Shown here: positions 34,182-42,119 of the stretch, in pieces
Layout of the letters: every line of letters starts with the position of its first letter
Position numbering within the stretch: the stretch's first letter is position 1
Assembly (NCBI GenBank): GCA_050950465.1
Contig: JBMNHQ010000001.1
Location: 186,001 to 250,000 of the forward strand
Reading direction: 5' to 3'
From: CAZRIZ01 sp050950465
GTDB taxonomy: Bacteria > Patescibacteriota > Saccharimonadia > Saccharimonadales > Saccharimonadaceae
DNA length: 64,000 nt
Position numbers and translations under genes: made by a program
The notes under the pieces: model-generated
Told to the model about the DNA's origin: nothing
Database searches by the model: none
Seen by the model: only the letters and a program-made list of their open reading frames with translations

Positions 34182-34934
34182 TTAGTTTTTTATACTCCGA
34201 ACAAGATTCTTAATAAAACTTCTAGTAGACAGCGGCATAAATCTGGTCAACTTGTAGTAAATTTTAACATAAAAAGGTAGCCACGAGCTATCATACCAGT
34301 GTATAGAATGTGTATTCTCCGTAATTGTTAGTTTACCGGTAGTAAAATCCTTAGGACAGAAATATTCAACTGGATATATAGTAACTCCCCTTATTTGTTG
34401 GATTTTATTCTTCAAAACAAGGCCGTGCTTAACCAAAACATTAGTAACTCGAGTTACTATTGTAATGAGGTTCTGCTTCCCGTTATCAAGCAAAAACTTA
34501 TCTTTATTATATTCACCCATCATTTCTTTTATTATATCGAGTTTCGCAGGAACACCGCTACCAGACCCAATATTAACAACAACACCCCCCACCTCCGTAG
34601 ACTCAAACCCCATAAAAGCCCCCTCTTTCACGATATCTTTAAATGACCTTATTACCTCAACATCTGTATCAAAATATAAACCACCCTCTTCGTATAAAAC
34701 TTTTAACCGAGCGTAATCCGCCACGAACGCGTATTTACCAACTTTGTATGCCTCTCTAGTATACGGTATAATATTCACGTCAAAATTACTCTCATCCCAC
34801 CTTTTAATTTCATAATCAGGAAAATATTTCTTCCACGACGCAATACACTTTTTTGCTAGCTTTGGTAGCGGCTTTTTACCAAACCAAAAATAGTGAATTT
34901 TTTTAGGAATAATAGCTTCTTGTTTCTTAACCAT
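34182..34934 (-). CDS. Family 32-type glycosyltransferase
   Basis: 250 aa. IPKKIHYFWFGKKPLPKLAK at the start, then KYFPDYEIKRWDESNFD and the DXD catalytic motif in ARLKVLYEEGGLYFDTDVEV. This is the Gly_transf_sug (GT32, capsular and OCH1-like) pattern. C-terminal residues are basic and may sit on the membrane. Fits sugar addition in cluster B; donor unknown. Confidence 0.92.
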   Translation of the reverse strand: MVKKQEAIIPKKIHYFWFGKKPLPKLAKKCIASWKKYFPDYEIKRWDESNFDVNIIPYTREAYKVGKYAFVADYARLKVLYEEGGLYFDTDVEVIRSFKDIVKEGAFMGFESTEVGGVVVNIGSGSGVPAKLDIIKEMMGEYNKDKFLLDNGKQNLITIVTRVTNVLVKHGLVLKNKIQQIRGVTIYPVEYFCPKDFTTGKLTITENTHSIHWYDSSWLPFYVKIYYKLTRFMPLSTRSFIKNLVRSIKN

Positions 34935-34944
34935 ATCAACTAGC

Positions 34945-36096
34945 CTATTCTTTTATGTTTAAATCATTAATAACCCTTGGATAGTCTGGAGATGTTAATA
35001 TGGATTTATATTCATACCTAACAAATTCTCCACCAAAATGGACACTAGTAGTGTACATAATAGCTAAAAATATAGCCATTATTTTATATTTAACTCTTTG
35101 ATTAATAGTTATTACACCCACTGAATCATAAACAAACATGAATATTAAGGGAGTGAGAGAAAATGCATACAATCCCCATCTAGCCGCTTCGTTATGTGCT
35201 AACCCTAAAGAATATACTGCTACTCCTATAACAAAAACAATAACCATGCGCTTTTTCCATTGTACTAAATTTTCCCAAACTTGCCTTATTAGTATTAATG
35301 TTACTACTGATAGCATTAACTTAAAAATCACACCTAGGGGAACATCGCTACTAAGTGCGCCTATCTTTCCTGTAATAAGATATATACCTTCTCTAAAGCC
35401 ACTAATACAGACACTGCCAAAAATTATTACGAGAATAATAAACAACAAGCTTTGAAGAATTCTATCGTAAAGTTTTTTACTACCAACAACCCTTTTGCCT
35501 AAGCTCTTTAATATCTTCGCTAACATAACGTATATAAATATTATTAGAGCAGATGTATGAAAAAGCACGGCAAGAACGCCACACGCTAACGCTTTCTTGT
35601 GCTCTTTTTTCGCAAAATACAACAAACATAAGCCACCAACACTCAAGGCGACGCCCTGTCTGGTAATATTAAAAGAATTGAGAAAAATTATTGCGTAAAA
35701 GACAAACAAAGGTATATCAACCCTAGAAACTTTTGCCTCCTTTAATATCTTATAAAAGAAAAAAATCGTAATAAAAGAATATAAGAAAAACATTGGCACG
35801 GGAGAAGAAAAAATACGACCAGATAGTAATGCAATTCCCTTAAAAGCCACTCCCATTCTTGATGTTCTTGTGTATCTAGCTTCACTAATTGGATTGTTGA
35901 TATCAGCATAGGCGTTTAAATAGGAGAAATAGTCTAACCCAACATCATATCGCAATCCACCAATAAGTGCTGGTATAAAAATAGCTATTGAGATTAACAC
36001 TCTATTCTTATTATGATAACCTTTATTAGCCATCCAAGCAGACAGCCCAAAAACCAATAAATAAAAGGATATGCTCCCAACTACACCTAAACTCAT
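34945..36096 (-). CDS. EpsG-like polysaccharide polymerase (cluster B)
   Basis: 383 aa with about ten membrane segments. The EpsG motif PALIGGLRYDVGLDYFSYLN is near residue 38 and the loop FNITRQGVALSVGG near 123. It resembles the cluster A protein in layout but not closely in sequence. Its ATG overlaps the stop of the GT2 gene (ATGA). Expected to join repeat units on the outer membrane face. Confidence 0.87.
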   Translation of the reverse strand: MSLGVVGSISFYLLVFGLSAWMANKGYHNKNRVLISIAIFIPALIGGLRYDVGLDYFSYLNAYADINNPISEARYTRTSRMGVAFKGIALLSGRIFSSPVPMFFLYSFITIFFFYKILKEAKVSRVDIPLFVFYAIIFLNSFNITRQGVALSVGGLCLLYFAKKEHKKALACGVLAVLFHTSALIIFIYVMLAKILKSLGKRVVGSKKLYDRILQSLLFIILVIIFGSVCISGFREGIYLITGKIGALSSDVPLGVIFKLMLSVVTLILIRQVWENLVQWKKRMVIVFVIGVAVYSLGLAHNEAARWGLYAFSLTPLIFMFVYDSVGVITINQRVKYKIMAIFLAIMYTTSVHFGGEFVRYEYKSILTSPDYPRVINDLNIKE

Positions 36097-37112
36097 TCTT
36101 TACCTATAATTCTCCTAATAGCTGGGGTGATTTTTTTAAAAAACCGAAAAAGAACAGGGTGTCGTATGGCTGTGTCTAAAAGTAAAGAAGTAATATCCCG
36201 CTGCCCTTTAGAATACACATAGAATAGCCTCTTTGCCTCTTTGAAGTCAGGTTCTTGATCCATATGTCTTATAGCCATTTTATTTATAATACTAGCCATT
36301 CTCATCATTTTATGACGCTTGACAAGCTTTGGATCAATATTAATTCTGTTCTTTTCTATGAATTTATCTAACTCATTAAAATATTTATAAACCGATTCGT
36401 AGTGCCTCTTGGTATAGTTCGCGTTCATTATGCTATTTGCATTATATCTATACCAATACATAACATCCGGAACGACAACAATTTTCTTAGCTTGGTATAT
36501 TATTTTATATAAAGATGCTGTGTCTTCATGCATCCTACCAACCGCAAAAAGTAATGATTTATTATCGAATAAATCTTTTCTATATATCTTAGCCCATGCA
36601 GTTGGACTAATTATCTTATAGTTCATCATTTTAACAAAAGCTTCTTCACCAGTTAACACACTTATTGAACGGTTACTTGTCCCGAGGTGACTTCGGTTAC
36701 GACTATTATTACACTGAGCTACATCGGCATTATACAACAGCAAATTACGTATTAGCACCTCCACAAACTCATTATGTATTATGTCGTCGCTATCTATAAA
36801 TGTAATAAATTCACCAGTTGCTTTTTTAATTCCCGCGTTACGGGCACTCGAAAGACCGCCATTCTCTTTGTGTATAACGACAGCCCTATTGTCAGTAGAA
36901 GCTAATTCGTCCGCCAAGTCACCAGATTCATCAGTAGAACCATCATCTACTAAAATAATTTCTAAATTCTTATACGTTTGAGTTACTATGCTACTAAAAC
37001 AATCTTTAAGAAATTTCTTGACGTTATAAATAGGCACTACTACGCTAACCAGCGGCAGACTATCTGTATTTTTAATATTCGTGATTTTCTTTTTCACTTC
37101 TACCACTCGCAC
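36093..37112 (-). CDS. Family 2 glycosyltransferase (cluster B)
   Basis: About 339 aa. SVVVPIYNVKKFLKDCFSSI, ILVDDGSTDESGDLADELAS, GGLSSARNAGIKKATGEFIT and the metal site FIDSDD, a textbook GT2 N-terminal domain. Candidate GTG starts lie at 37112, 37106 and 37097; GGAG is best spaced for 37106, so the protein may be two residues shorter. Overlaps the polymerase gene by 4 bp. Confidence 0.93.
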   Translation of the reverse strand: MRVVEVKKKITNIKNTDSLPLVSVVVPIYNVKKFLKDCFSSIVTQTYKNLEIILVDDGSTDESGDLADELASTDNRAVVIHKENGGLSSARNAGIKKATGEFITFIDSDDIIHNEFVEVLIRNLLLYNADVAQCNNSRNRSHLGTSNRSISVLTGEEAFVKMMNYKIISPTAWAKIYRKDLFDNKSLLFAVGRMHEDTASLYKIIYQAKKIVVVPDVMYWYRYNANSIMNANYTKRHYESVYKYFNELDKFIEKNRINIDPKLVKRHKMMRMASIINKMAIRHMDQEPDFKEAKRLFYVYSKGQRDITSLLLDTAIRHPVLFRFFKKITPAIRRIIGKE

Positions 37113-37152
37113 TCCATCTTTGCTGCTTTAGCTACATTAATTAAAACAAGCC

Positions 37153-37779
37153 CTACTTGTTATGGGCTGCTTTAGCTTTTTTAATTATTTCAATCTCGTT
37201 CTCGTCCATATTATATTCGTGACCCTTAGTTAAAACACCAAATGTTTTAAGTAAACAAATCATATCTAGTTTAAAACTGATGTTTTTAGCGTAATAGCCA
37301 TCCATTTCAGCCTTTTCTTCGTACTCAACCGTATCGCGACCGTTAACCTGTGCCCAACCAGTCAGACCCGGCCTGACCGAGTTAGCTCCAAGAGGTTGTC
37401 GCAACTCAACTAGCTCTTTTTCTTCTACAATCACTGGGCGGGGACCAACAAAGCTCATTTCGCCTTTTATAATATTTATTATCTGTGGCAGCTCATCGAT
37501 ACTAACTCGCCGTATAATCTTTCCAAACTTCGTGAAATAATGATCAAACCCAACCGCGTCCCTAGTGGGTAAATTATGAGGAACATCAACCTTCATAGTC
37601 CTAAATTTATAAATTTCAAAGACCTTCATGTCTTTGCCATATCTTTTCTGCTTAAAGAAAACCGGACCAGGAGAATCTAGCTTGATGATTATAGCAATTA
37701 TCAGCCCAGGAACAATGCCCAAAGCTAAGAGCACAACACTAAAGAGCAAATCAGCTAACCTTTTAATAACTTTGTACAT
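37153..37779 (-). CDS. Undecaprenyl-phosphate phosphoglycosyl transferase, small PglC/WcaJ-C type
   Basis: 208 aa from the ATG at 37779; a TTG at 37791 is less likely. One membrane helix at the N terminus, then GPVFFKQKRYGKDMKVFEIY, KFRTMKVD, SIDELPQIINIIKGEMSFVG, PRPV and RPGLTGWAQVNGRD. It loads the first sugar phosphate on the lipid carrier for cluster B and is that cluster's first gene. TATAAT at 37794-37799 leaves a leader of only about 8 nt and no Shine-Dalgarno sequence. Confidence 0.93.
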   Translation of the reverse strand: MYKVIKRLADLLFSVVLLALGIVPGLIIAIIIKLDSPGPVFFKQKRYGKDMKVFEIYKFRTMKVDVPHNLPTRDAVGFDHYFTKFGKIIRRVSIDELPQIINIIKGEMSFVGPRPVIVEEKELVELRQPLGANSVRPGLTGWAQVNGRDTVEYEEKAEMDGYYAKNISFKLDMICLLKTFGVLTKGHEYNMDENEIEIIKKAKAAHNK

Positions 37780-37793
37780 ATGTCTGAGCAAAT

Positions 37794-37799
37794 ATTATA
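37794..37799 (-). promoter_or_regulatory. -10 box TATAAT for cluster B
   Basis: Perfect hexamer on the minus strand, 14 nt before the ATG at 37779. A start near 37787 gives an almost leaderless message. Confidence 0.5.
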
Positions 37800-37898
37800 T
37801 CATTATTATTCATTTTATAACAGAAGTATAATAATCGTACCCTAGTACGGTTACCTGTATCTAACTCTTCTCCTTATTATAGCAATAATAAAGCAGTT

Positions 37899-38024
37899 CT
37901 ATTGCCATATTATCCAGTCAACCCCAGTATACTGCACGCTTACAATCGCCAATACACAGGTGAGTGTAAAAATTAAGGCAACAATAGTAGCTTTTGGATG
38001 TAATTTTTTTATAATAATATCCAT
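37899..38024 (-). CDS. Possible 41-residue single-pass membrane protein
   Basis: ATG at 38024, TAG at 37899. The peptide starts MDIIIKKLHPKATI, has a hydrophobic core (VALIFTLTCVLAIVSV) and ends VDWIIWQ, so it fits a one-helix membrane protein with a basic N-terminal side. TATACT on the minus strand (38034-38039) would start transcription about 3 nt before the ATG. No homologue recognised. Apart from this ORF I see nothing in 37792-38158 except promoter elements. Confidence 0.4.
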   Translation of the reverse strand: MDIIIKKLHPKATIVALIFTLTCVLAIVSVQYTGVDWIIWQ

Positions 38025-38158
38025 GTTCAATCTAGTATAACTGATTTCTTAAAAAAATATTATCTCCTAATTACATCATTGGACACCCACTGACTATCTT
38101 GCTTATATTATAAGAAAAAGATATAGTATTATCTATAATCAACAAAGGGTAGGCAAAT

Positions 38159-38473
38159 ATGAATAATCAAGTTAATAATCCGATAAGTAGTCCGATAAAC
38201 AATCCAGATTACGAACAGCAAAAAAGCAATAGTAGCTTTGATATAGACAATCTAGCAAAACAAGTTTCAAATATGAAATTGCCACTAGTGGAACAACTCG
38301 AATCACCGCGTGATCGTGCCCAAGGCTACTTAGATATTCTTGACGACGCTTGGAGCGACGAAATAGCATACAAAGCTTTTGAAGAAATAAAAAAGATTCC
38401 AATACCTAAAGACAAATACTTTACCCTTCAAGCATTGAGTCAAGCTATATCCTTTCATAGAAAAGGCCTTTGA
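38159..38473 (+). CDS. Small hypothetical protein
   Basis: 104 aa, soluble and acidic. The first 30 residues are Asn/Ser/Pro rich and probably disordered; the rest is predicted helical (SPRDRAQGYLDILDDAWSDE, then AYKAFEEIKKIPIPKDKYF). No family recognised. TATAAT at 38134-38139 and a weak AAAGGG upstream; a good terminator follows at 38494. The complete promoter-gene-terminator unit supports it being real. Confidence 0.65.
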   Translation: MNNQVNNPISSPINNPDYEQQKSNSSFDIDNLAKQVSNMKLPLVEQLESPRDRAQGYLDILDDAWSDEIAYKAFEEIKKIPIPKDKYFTLQALSQAISFHRKGL

Positions 38474-38493
38474 TATTGCTTGTTCATAAAAAG

Positions 38494-38520
38494 AAAGCAC
38501 CTATGATATGGTGCTTTTTT
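38494..38520 (+). terminator. Rho-independent terminator after the small hypothetical gene
   Basis: AAAGCACC, 8-nt loop, GGTGCTTT running into a TTTTTTG tract. Confidence 0.88.
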
Positions 38521-38529
38521 GTTTCGCTA

Positions 38530-38646
38530 CACTACGCCGAACCACTTTTGCTTCGCAAAAGACTGGTTCTCATGCCACAACTAACCAAAACATCCTCCAT
38601 AGCAATCCAAAAGGATTGCGACGGAGGATGGCTCCGGCAGCTGGAT
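38530..38646. repeat. 117-bp direct repeat, copy 1, with 18 nt of the tRNA-Asn 3' end
   Basis: Identical by eye to 38717-38833, offset 187 bp. Its last 18 bases (38629-38646) copy the 3' end of the tRNA gene, after which the sequence departs from tRNA. It contains two nested inverted repeats (GAACCA...TGGTTC around CTTTTGC/GCAAAAG, and CATCCTCC...GGAGGATG around CAATCC/GGATTG). Confidence 0.88.
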
Positions 38647-38716
38647 ATCGGCTTCGCCTCCTCCGTTCGTTCGCTCGGAAAAATAAGCCTTCGGCTTGCT
38701 TTTCACTCGCTTCACT

Positions 38717-38833
38717 CACTACGCCGAACCACTTTTGCTTCGCAAAAGACTGGTTCTCATGCCACAACTAACCAAAACATCCTCCATAGCAATCCAAAAG
38801 GATTGCGACGGAGGATGGCTCCGGCAGCTGGAT
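38717..38833. repeat. 117-bp direct repeat, copy 2, running into the intact tRNA-Asn
   Basis: Same sequence as 38530-38646. The overlap with the tRNA is 38816-38833. The 70 bp between copies (38647-38716) are rich in short CGGCTTCGCC-like palindromes and hold no gene. Confidence 0.88.
38778..38817 (-). terminator. Long hairpin just after tRNA-Asn, probable terminator
   Basis: On the minus strand, an outer stem CATCCTCC/GGAGGATG encloses CAATCC-TTTT-GGATTG, followed by TTTTGGTT. It begins at the CCA end of the tRNA. The same hairpin is present in repeat copy 1. Confidence 0.6.
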
Positions 38834-38890
38834 TCGAACCAGCGACCTAGTCGTTAACAGCGACCCGCTCTACCGCTGAGCTATGCCGGA
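38816..38890 (-). tRNA. tRNA-Asn (anticodon GTT)
   Basis: 75 nt. Acceptor stem TCCGGCA pairs with TGCCGGA, discriminator G and encoded CCA. D-arm GCTC...GAGC, anticodon loop CTGTTAA with GTT, T-arm GGTTCGAATCC. All cloverleaf stems form. Confidence 0.97.
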
Positions 38891-38948
38891 ATATGTAATC
38901 TTATAATCTGAACTGTGTCAGAATACGTCGTCTATTCTACTATATTTT

Positions 38949-39317
38949 CTAGTTGTTGTCTAGATTTTCTTCAGGCAGCAGTCTCTCGAGTTGAATAGCC
39001 TTGAAGCCTTGACGAACTTGCTCTTTTTTATCTTCGTCGAGATTGGACCAATGTTTGGCCAGATAAATTTTCAAATCTGATAACGTGTGAACAGTTTGAT
39101 CAGGCGGACGAACCAGTTCGATGGAACGAGCGGCATTTTCAGTTTTCATCAGATGACCAGATAGAACCAAATTATCAATATGACCCGCTACTGTAGCCAA
39201 CGAGCCGTAACCCATGCCAGCCGCAATTTCTCGAAAAGTTGGGCTATAACCATGTTCAATAATAAAAGCTTCGATAAATTCGAGCATTAACTTTTGTTTT
39301 TTTGTAACACGTTGCAT
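38949..39317 (-). CDS. LexA-type winged-helix DNA-binding protein without peptidase domain
   Basis: 122 aa. Residues 1-70 match the LexA N-terminal wHTH: TKKQKLMLEFIEAFIIEHGY, SPTFREIAAGMGYGSLATVA, then HIDNLVLSGHLMKTE. The remaining 50 residues are an acidic helical tail (LDEDKKEQVRQGFKAIQLER) and contain no Ala-Gly cleavage site or Ser/Lys dyad, so it cannot self-cleave like true LexA. AAAGG lies 7 nt before the ATG. It overlaps the 3' end of the ligase gene by 31 bp. Confidence 0.88.
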   Translation of the reverse strand: MQRVTKKQKLMLEFIEAFIIEHGYSPTFREIAAGMGYGSLATVAGHIDNLVLSGHLMKTENAARSIELVRPPDQTVHTLSDLKIYLAKHWSNLDEDKKEQVRQGFKAIQLERLLPEENLDNN

Positions 39318-40630
39318 AATTTACCTTTATTGTAACGTAATTTGCCAATTATCGCACCCGAGAGCCCCCACCACGTCACTGCTACGGCATTATCGACAAA
39401 TACTGGTAAAAACAAACCTACCACCGCTAAACCAACACCCGAAAGCAACAACCCAAGAGCAACCCAATCATGACGCAACCTAAATAAACTATTCAAAACT
39501 ACACCATACAAACTCAAGAATACCATCAACCCCACCAAGCCAGTTTCATACCAAACAAACAAAAACTGATTTTCAATGATGCGCTCCTTACCGTCTTGGC
39601 GCAGGAGTGAAGCGGAGCCGGCCGAACCGACACCATGACCAAGGATTGGCCGATCCTTAATCAAATTCATGGCGGTAGTTAATGAACTTTGTCGTTCTTC
39701 GTCTGAGCTGATGTGACTAGTTTCGGTGTTCTCATGCAATATTAGATGCTGGAATTCATCTACCAAACTATAGTTATCGTCTTTAATAATCAAAAAACCT
39801 AAGCCTATTAATATTAGGCTTAGCCCAGCTAGGATTGACCATTTGACTAGCTGACGCGCCGATTTGAAGTAAAAGACTAAACAAGCCACCACCACTAAAG
39901 CACCAGCTAACCATGCGCTACGCGAGTGACTGCTAAATAGCGACAAGCCAGCTAGCAAGACTAGAACAAGATTTGACTTATTTGCTTGTTTAATTTTACC
40001 TTCACTATAGAAACGACTCAGAGCTAACGCCAAGATAATTACTGAAAATGCCCCTAGCGGATTCGGTCCACGCAAAGTCGAATTGATACGCACATAGGCT
40101 TCGTTCTCATCAATCAGTTGATAGGGCTGAATAGTCTCTACCGAGTAACCAAAGTTTGCTAGGAAATCTCGCGGCAAAATAGTCACCTGTAGAAGCGCAA
40201 ATATACTCACAATCAAACCAGAGATTAGAACGAATTTAGTAACCTTTTCAATCCAAGTTTTATCTAGCACGCCTAAAGCAAAGCCTGATACCAACATCAA
40301 AATGTAACGTAAATCAATCACCAAACCCGCCATTAGACTTTGCCACTGACCCCAAGTAAACAAGCTTACTAAGGTAGTTATTAACATATATATGCCAATC
40401 AAACTTAGCAACGTGCAGTATTTCTTAAACTTCGACCAGTTCTTAATAATTAAATAGACACTCACCAAGAAACTGATAATTATTATAAAATCAGCTATCG
40501 ACTTAAAAATCAGTGCGTAGCTCGGAAATTTGCTCCATAGCCAAACTACTATAGGTGTTTGTAATATCACTAACCCTAAAGCTACAATAAAAAGTTTTTG
40601 ATTAATCTTTATTGAACTACGACACTTCAT
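39287..40630 (-). CDS. O-antigen ligase-like (Wzy_C) membrane protein
   Basis: 447 aa with 11-12 membrane segments. The Wzy_C features are HSRSAWLAGALVVVACLVF and, in the large periplasmic loop, LGHGVGSAG followed by IENQFLFVWYETGLVGLMVF. Relatives attach or polymerise lipid-linked glycans outside the membrane. Divergent from the cluster C operon, with 46 bp between start codons. TATAAT on the minus strand (40639-40644) lies 8 nt before the ATG, suggesting a leaderless message. Confidence 0.87.
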   Translation of the reverse strand: MKCRSSIKINQKLFIVALGLVILQTPIVVWLWSKFPSYALIFKSIADFIIIISFLVSVYLIIKNWSKFKKYCTLLSLIGIYMLITTLVSLFTWGQWQSLMAGLVIDLRYILMLVSGFALGVLDKTWIEKVTKFVLISGLIVSIFALLQVTILPRDFLANFGYSVETIQPYQLIDENEAYVRINSTLRGPNPLGAFSVIILALALSRFYSEGKIKQANKSNLVLVLLAGLSLFSSHSRSAWLAGALVVVACLVFYFKSARQLVKWSILAGLSLILIGLGFLIIKDDNYSLVDEFQHLILHENTETSHISSDEERQSSLTTAMNLIKDRPILGHGVGSAGSASLLRQDGKERIIENQFLFVWYETGLVGLMVFLSLYGVVLNSLFRLRHDWVALGLLLSGVGLAVVGLFLPVFVDNAVAVTWWGLSGAIIGKLRYNKGKLCNVLQKNKS

Positions 40631-40638
40631 GTGTCTTT

Positions 40639-40663
40639 ATTATACAGGTAAAAATGTTATAAT
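40639..40663. promoter_or_regulatory. Back-to-back divergent -10 boxes
   Basis: Minus-strand TATAAT (plus ATTATA, 40639-40644) serves the gene at 40630, and extended -10 TGTTATAAT (40655-40663) serves the gene at 40677. The two hexamers are 13 bp apart, so polymerases cannot occupy both at once. Confidence 0.55.
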
Positions 40664-40676
40664 ATGCTACTAAGCA

Positions 40677-42119
40677 ATGGAGCGAAGGAATTCAAAACAC
40701 TATAGTCTAGTTTTGTTATACTGGGACTTTATAACACTAGTAGCGATTTTCTGTTTGGCCTATTTGGTTCGTGTTAAATTAGATACTCGCCCTCTTCTTT
40801 ATGAGGTTTTTGCTAGAGAATATATTGTCGCGATGATTGTGATAATTCCCTTTTGGTTAATAATTTTTGCAATTTTAGGACTTTATAAAAACGATATTTA
40901 TCGTCGACGCTTGGCTGAATACGGTAATATTGTTTTAGGCTCCATTCTAGGTATATTAGCAGTCATTGGCTGGGAATATGTTACTCAGATTCATATTTTC
41001 CCTGCTCGATTGGTTACTCTGTACGTCTTATTTGGAGCAATCGCGGCGCTTTTAATTGAGCGTGAGTTAATTCGTCAATTACATAAATATAACCTCAGGC
41101 GCAACCGTGCTTACGAACGTGTCATGCTAATTGGCTCCACCCAAACAACCGCTGACTTTTATACTCAATCTGAAATAGACCCGTCTAGTGGCTTAGAAAT
41201 CAAAGTTTTTGTTGGACCACGCGGTTTATTAAAGGGTTTTAAAGGCAAGTCCTATCAAAAGATTGACCGCATGTTAAATGATTTCGATCCATCTAAAGTT
41301 GATACCATCGTCCAAACCGATATGCAAACCTCAGAAGAGGATAATAAGAGACTGTTTCGTTACGCTCAAATTAATCATTTGAATTACCGTTTTATACCTG
41401 GTAGCCCAGAGTTTTATACCGGCAAAAGCACTGTTGATTTATTATATGGCTACCCAGTCATAGGTATTTCACCAACACCTCTTACTGGATGGGGGGCAAT
41501 TGTAAAACGTTGGTTTGATGTCACTGTTGTAATTTTAACATCACCAATTTGGGGATTGGTTATTGGCCTAATTGCCCTACTCCAGAAGGTATTTAACCCC
41601 GGTCCAGTATTTTATGTCGCACCACGCTTAAGTCAGTACCATAAGCCATTTTCGATGTATAAATTTCGCTCAATGGCGCCACAGTATGGCAATCGAAGTG
41701 CAATTGAAGAGTTTCGCGAGATGGGTCGAGAAGATTTAGTTAAAGAGTATTCTGAGAACTTCAAGGTTGAAAACGATCCACGTATTACTAAATTTGGTAA
41801 CATCTTGCGCCAAACCTCGCTTGACGAGTTACCACAGATTTTTAATGTCTTAAAAGGTGATTTAAGTCTAGTCGGTCCGCGACCAATACCAGAACAAGAA
41901 TTGAAAAAGAAGATTAAGGGTCGTGCTAAAGGCGCCCTACTTCTAAGTGTCAAAAGCGGCATGACTGGATTGTGGCAAGTATCAGGTCGCAGTGATCTAT
42001 CTGATAAAGAGCGACAAGATTTAGAGATTTATTACGTCCGACACTGGAGCTTTTGGCTAGATATTAAAATATTATTACGCACTATATTAGTAGTTATAAA
42101 GAGAGTTGGAGCACGCTAA
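40677..42119 (+). CDS. WcaJ/CpsE-type polyprenyl glycosylphosphotransferase
   Basis: 480 aa. Four N-terminal membrane segments (to about residue 125), a CoA-binding-like Rossmann middle (VMLIGSTQTTADFYTQSE), then a fifth helix and the PGT core: GPVFYVAPRLSQYHKPFSMY, KFRSMAP, TSLDELPQIFNVLKGDLSLV, GPRP and SGMTGLWQVSGRSD. It starts glycan synthesis by moving a hexose-1-phosphate to undecaprenyl phosphate. Short or absent leader. The stop TAA overlaps the next ATG. Confidence 0.94.
   Translation: MERRNSKHYSLVLLYWDFITLVAIFCLAYLVRVKLDTRPLLYEVFAREYIVAMIVIIPFWLIIFAILGLYKNDIYRRRLAEYGNIVLGSILGILAVIGWEYVTQIHIFPARLVTLYVLFGAIAALLIERELIRQLHKYNLRRNRAYERVMLIGSTQTTADFYTQSEIDPSSGLEIKVFVGPRGLLKGFKGKSYQKIDRMLNDFDPSKVDTIVQTDMQTSEEDNKRLFRYAQINHLNYRFIPGSPEFYTGKSTVDLLYGYPVIGISPTPLTGWGAIVKRWFDVTVVILTSPIWGLVIGLIALLQKVFNPGPVFYVAPRLSQYHKPFSMYKFRSMAPQYGNRSAIEEFREMGREDLVKEYSENFKVENDPRITKFGNILRQTSLDELPQIFNVLKGDLSLVGPRPIPEQELKKKIKGRAKGALLLSVKSGMTGLWQVSGRSDLSDKERQDLEIYYVRHWSFWLDIKILLRTILVVIKRVGAR

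Noticed and set aside
38629..38646. Second tRNA gene in repeat copy 1
   Set aside because: Only the 3' acceptor/T-arm 18 nt are present; no cloverleaf can form.
38470..38850. Open frames of 65-126 codons over the direct repeats and the tRNA
   Set aside because: They translate hairpin repeats and the tRNA itself, have no ribosome-binding site, and follow a terminator.
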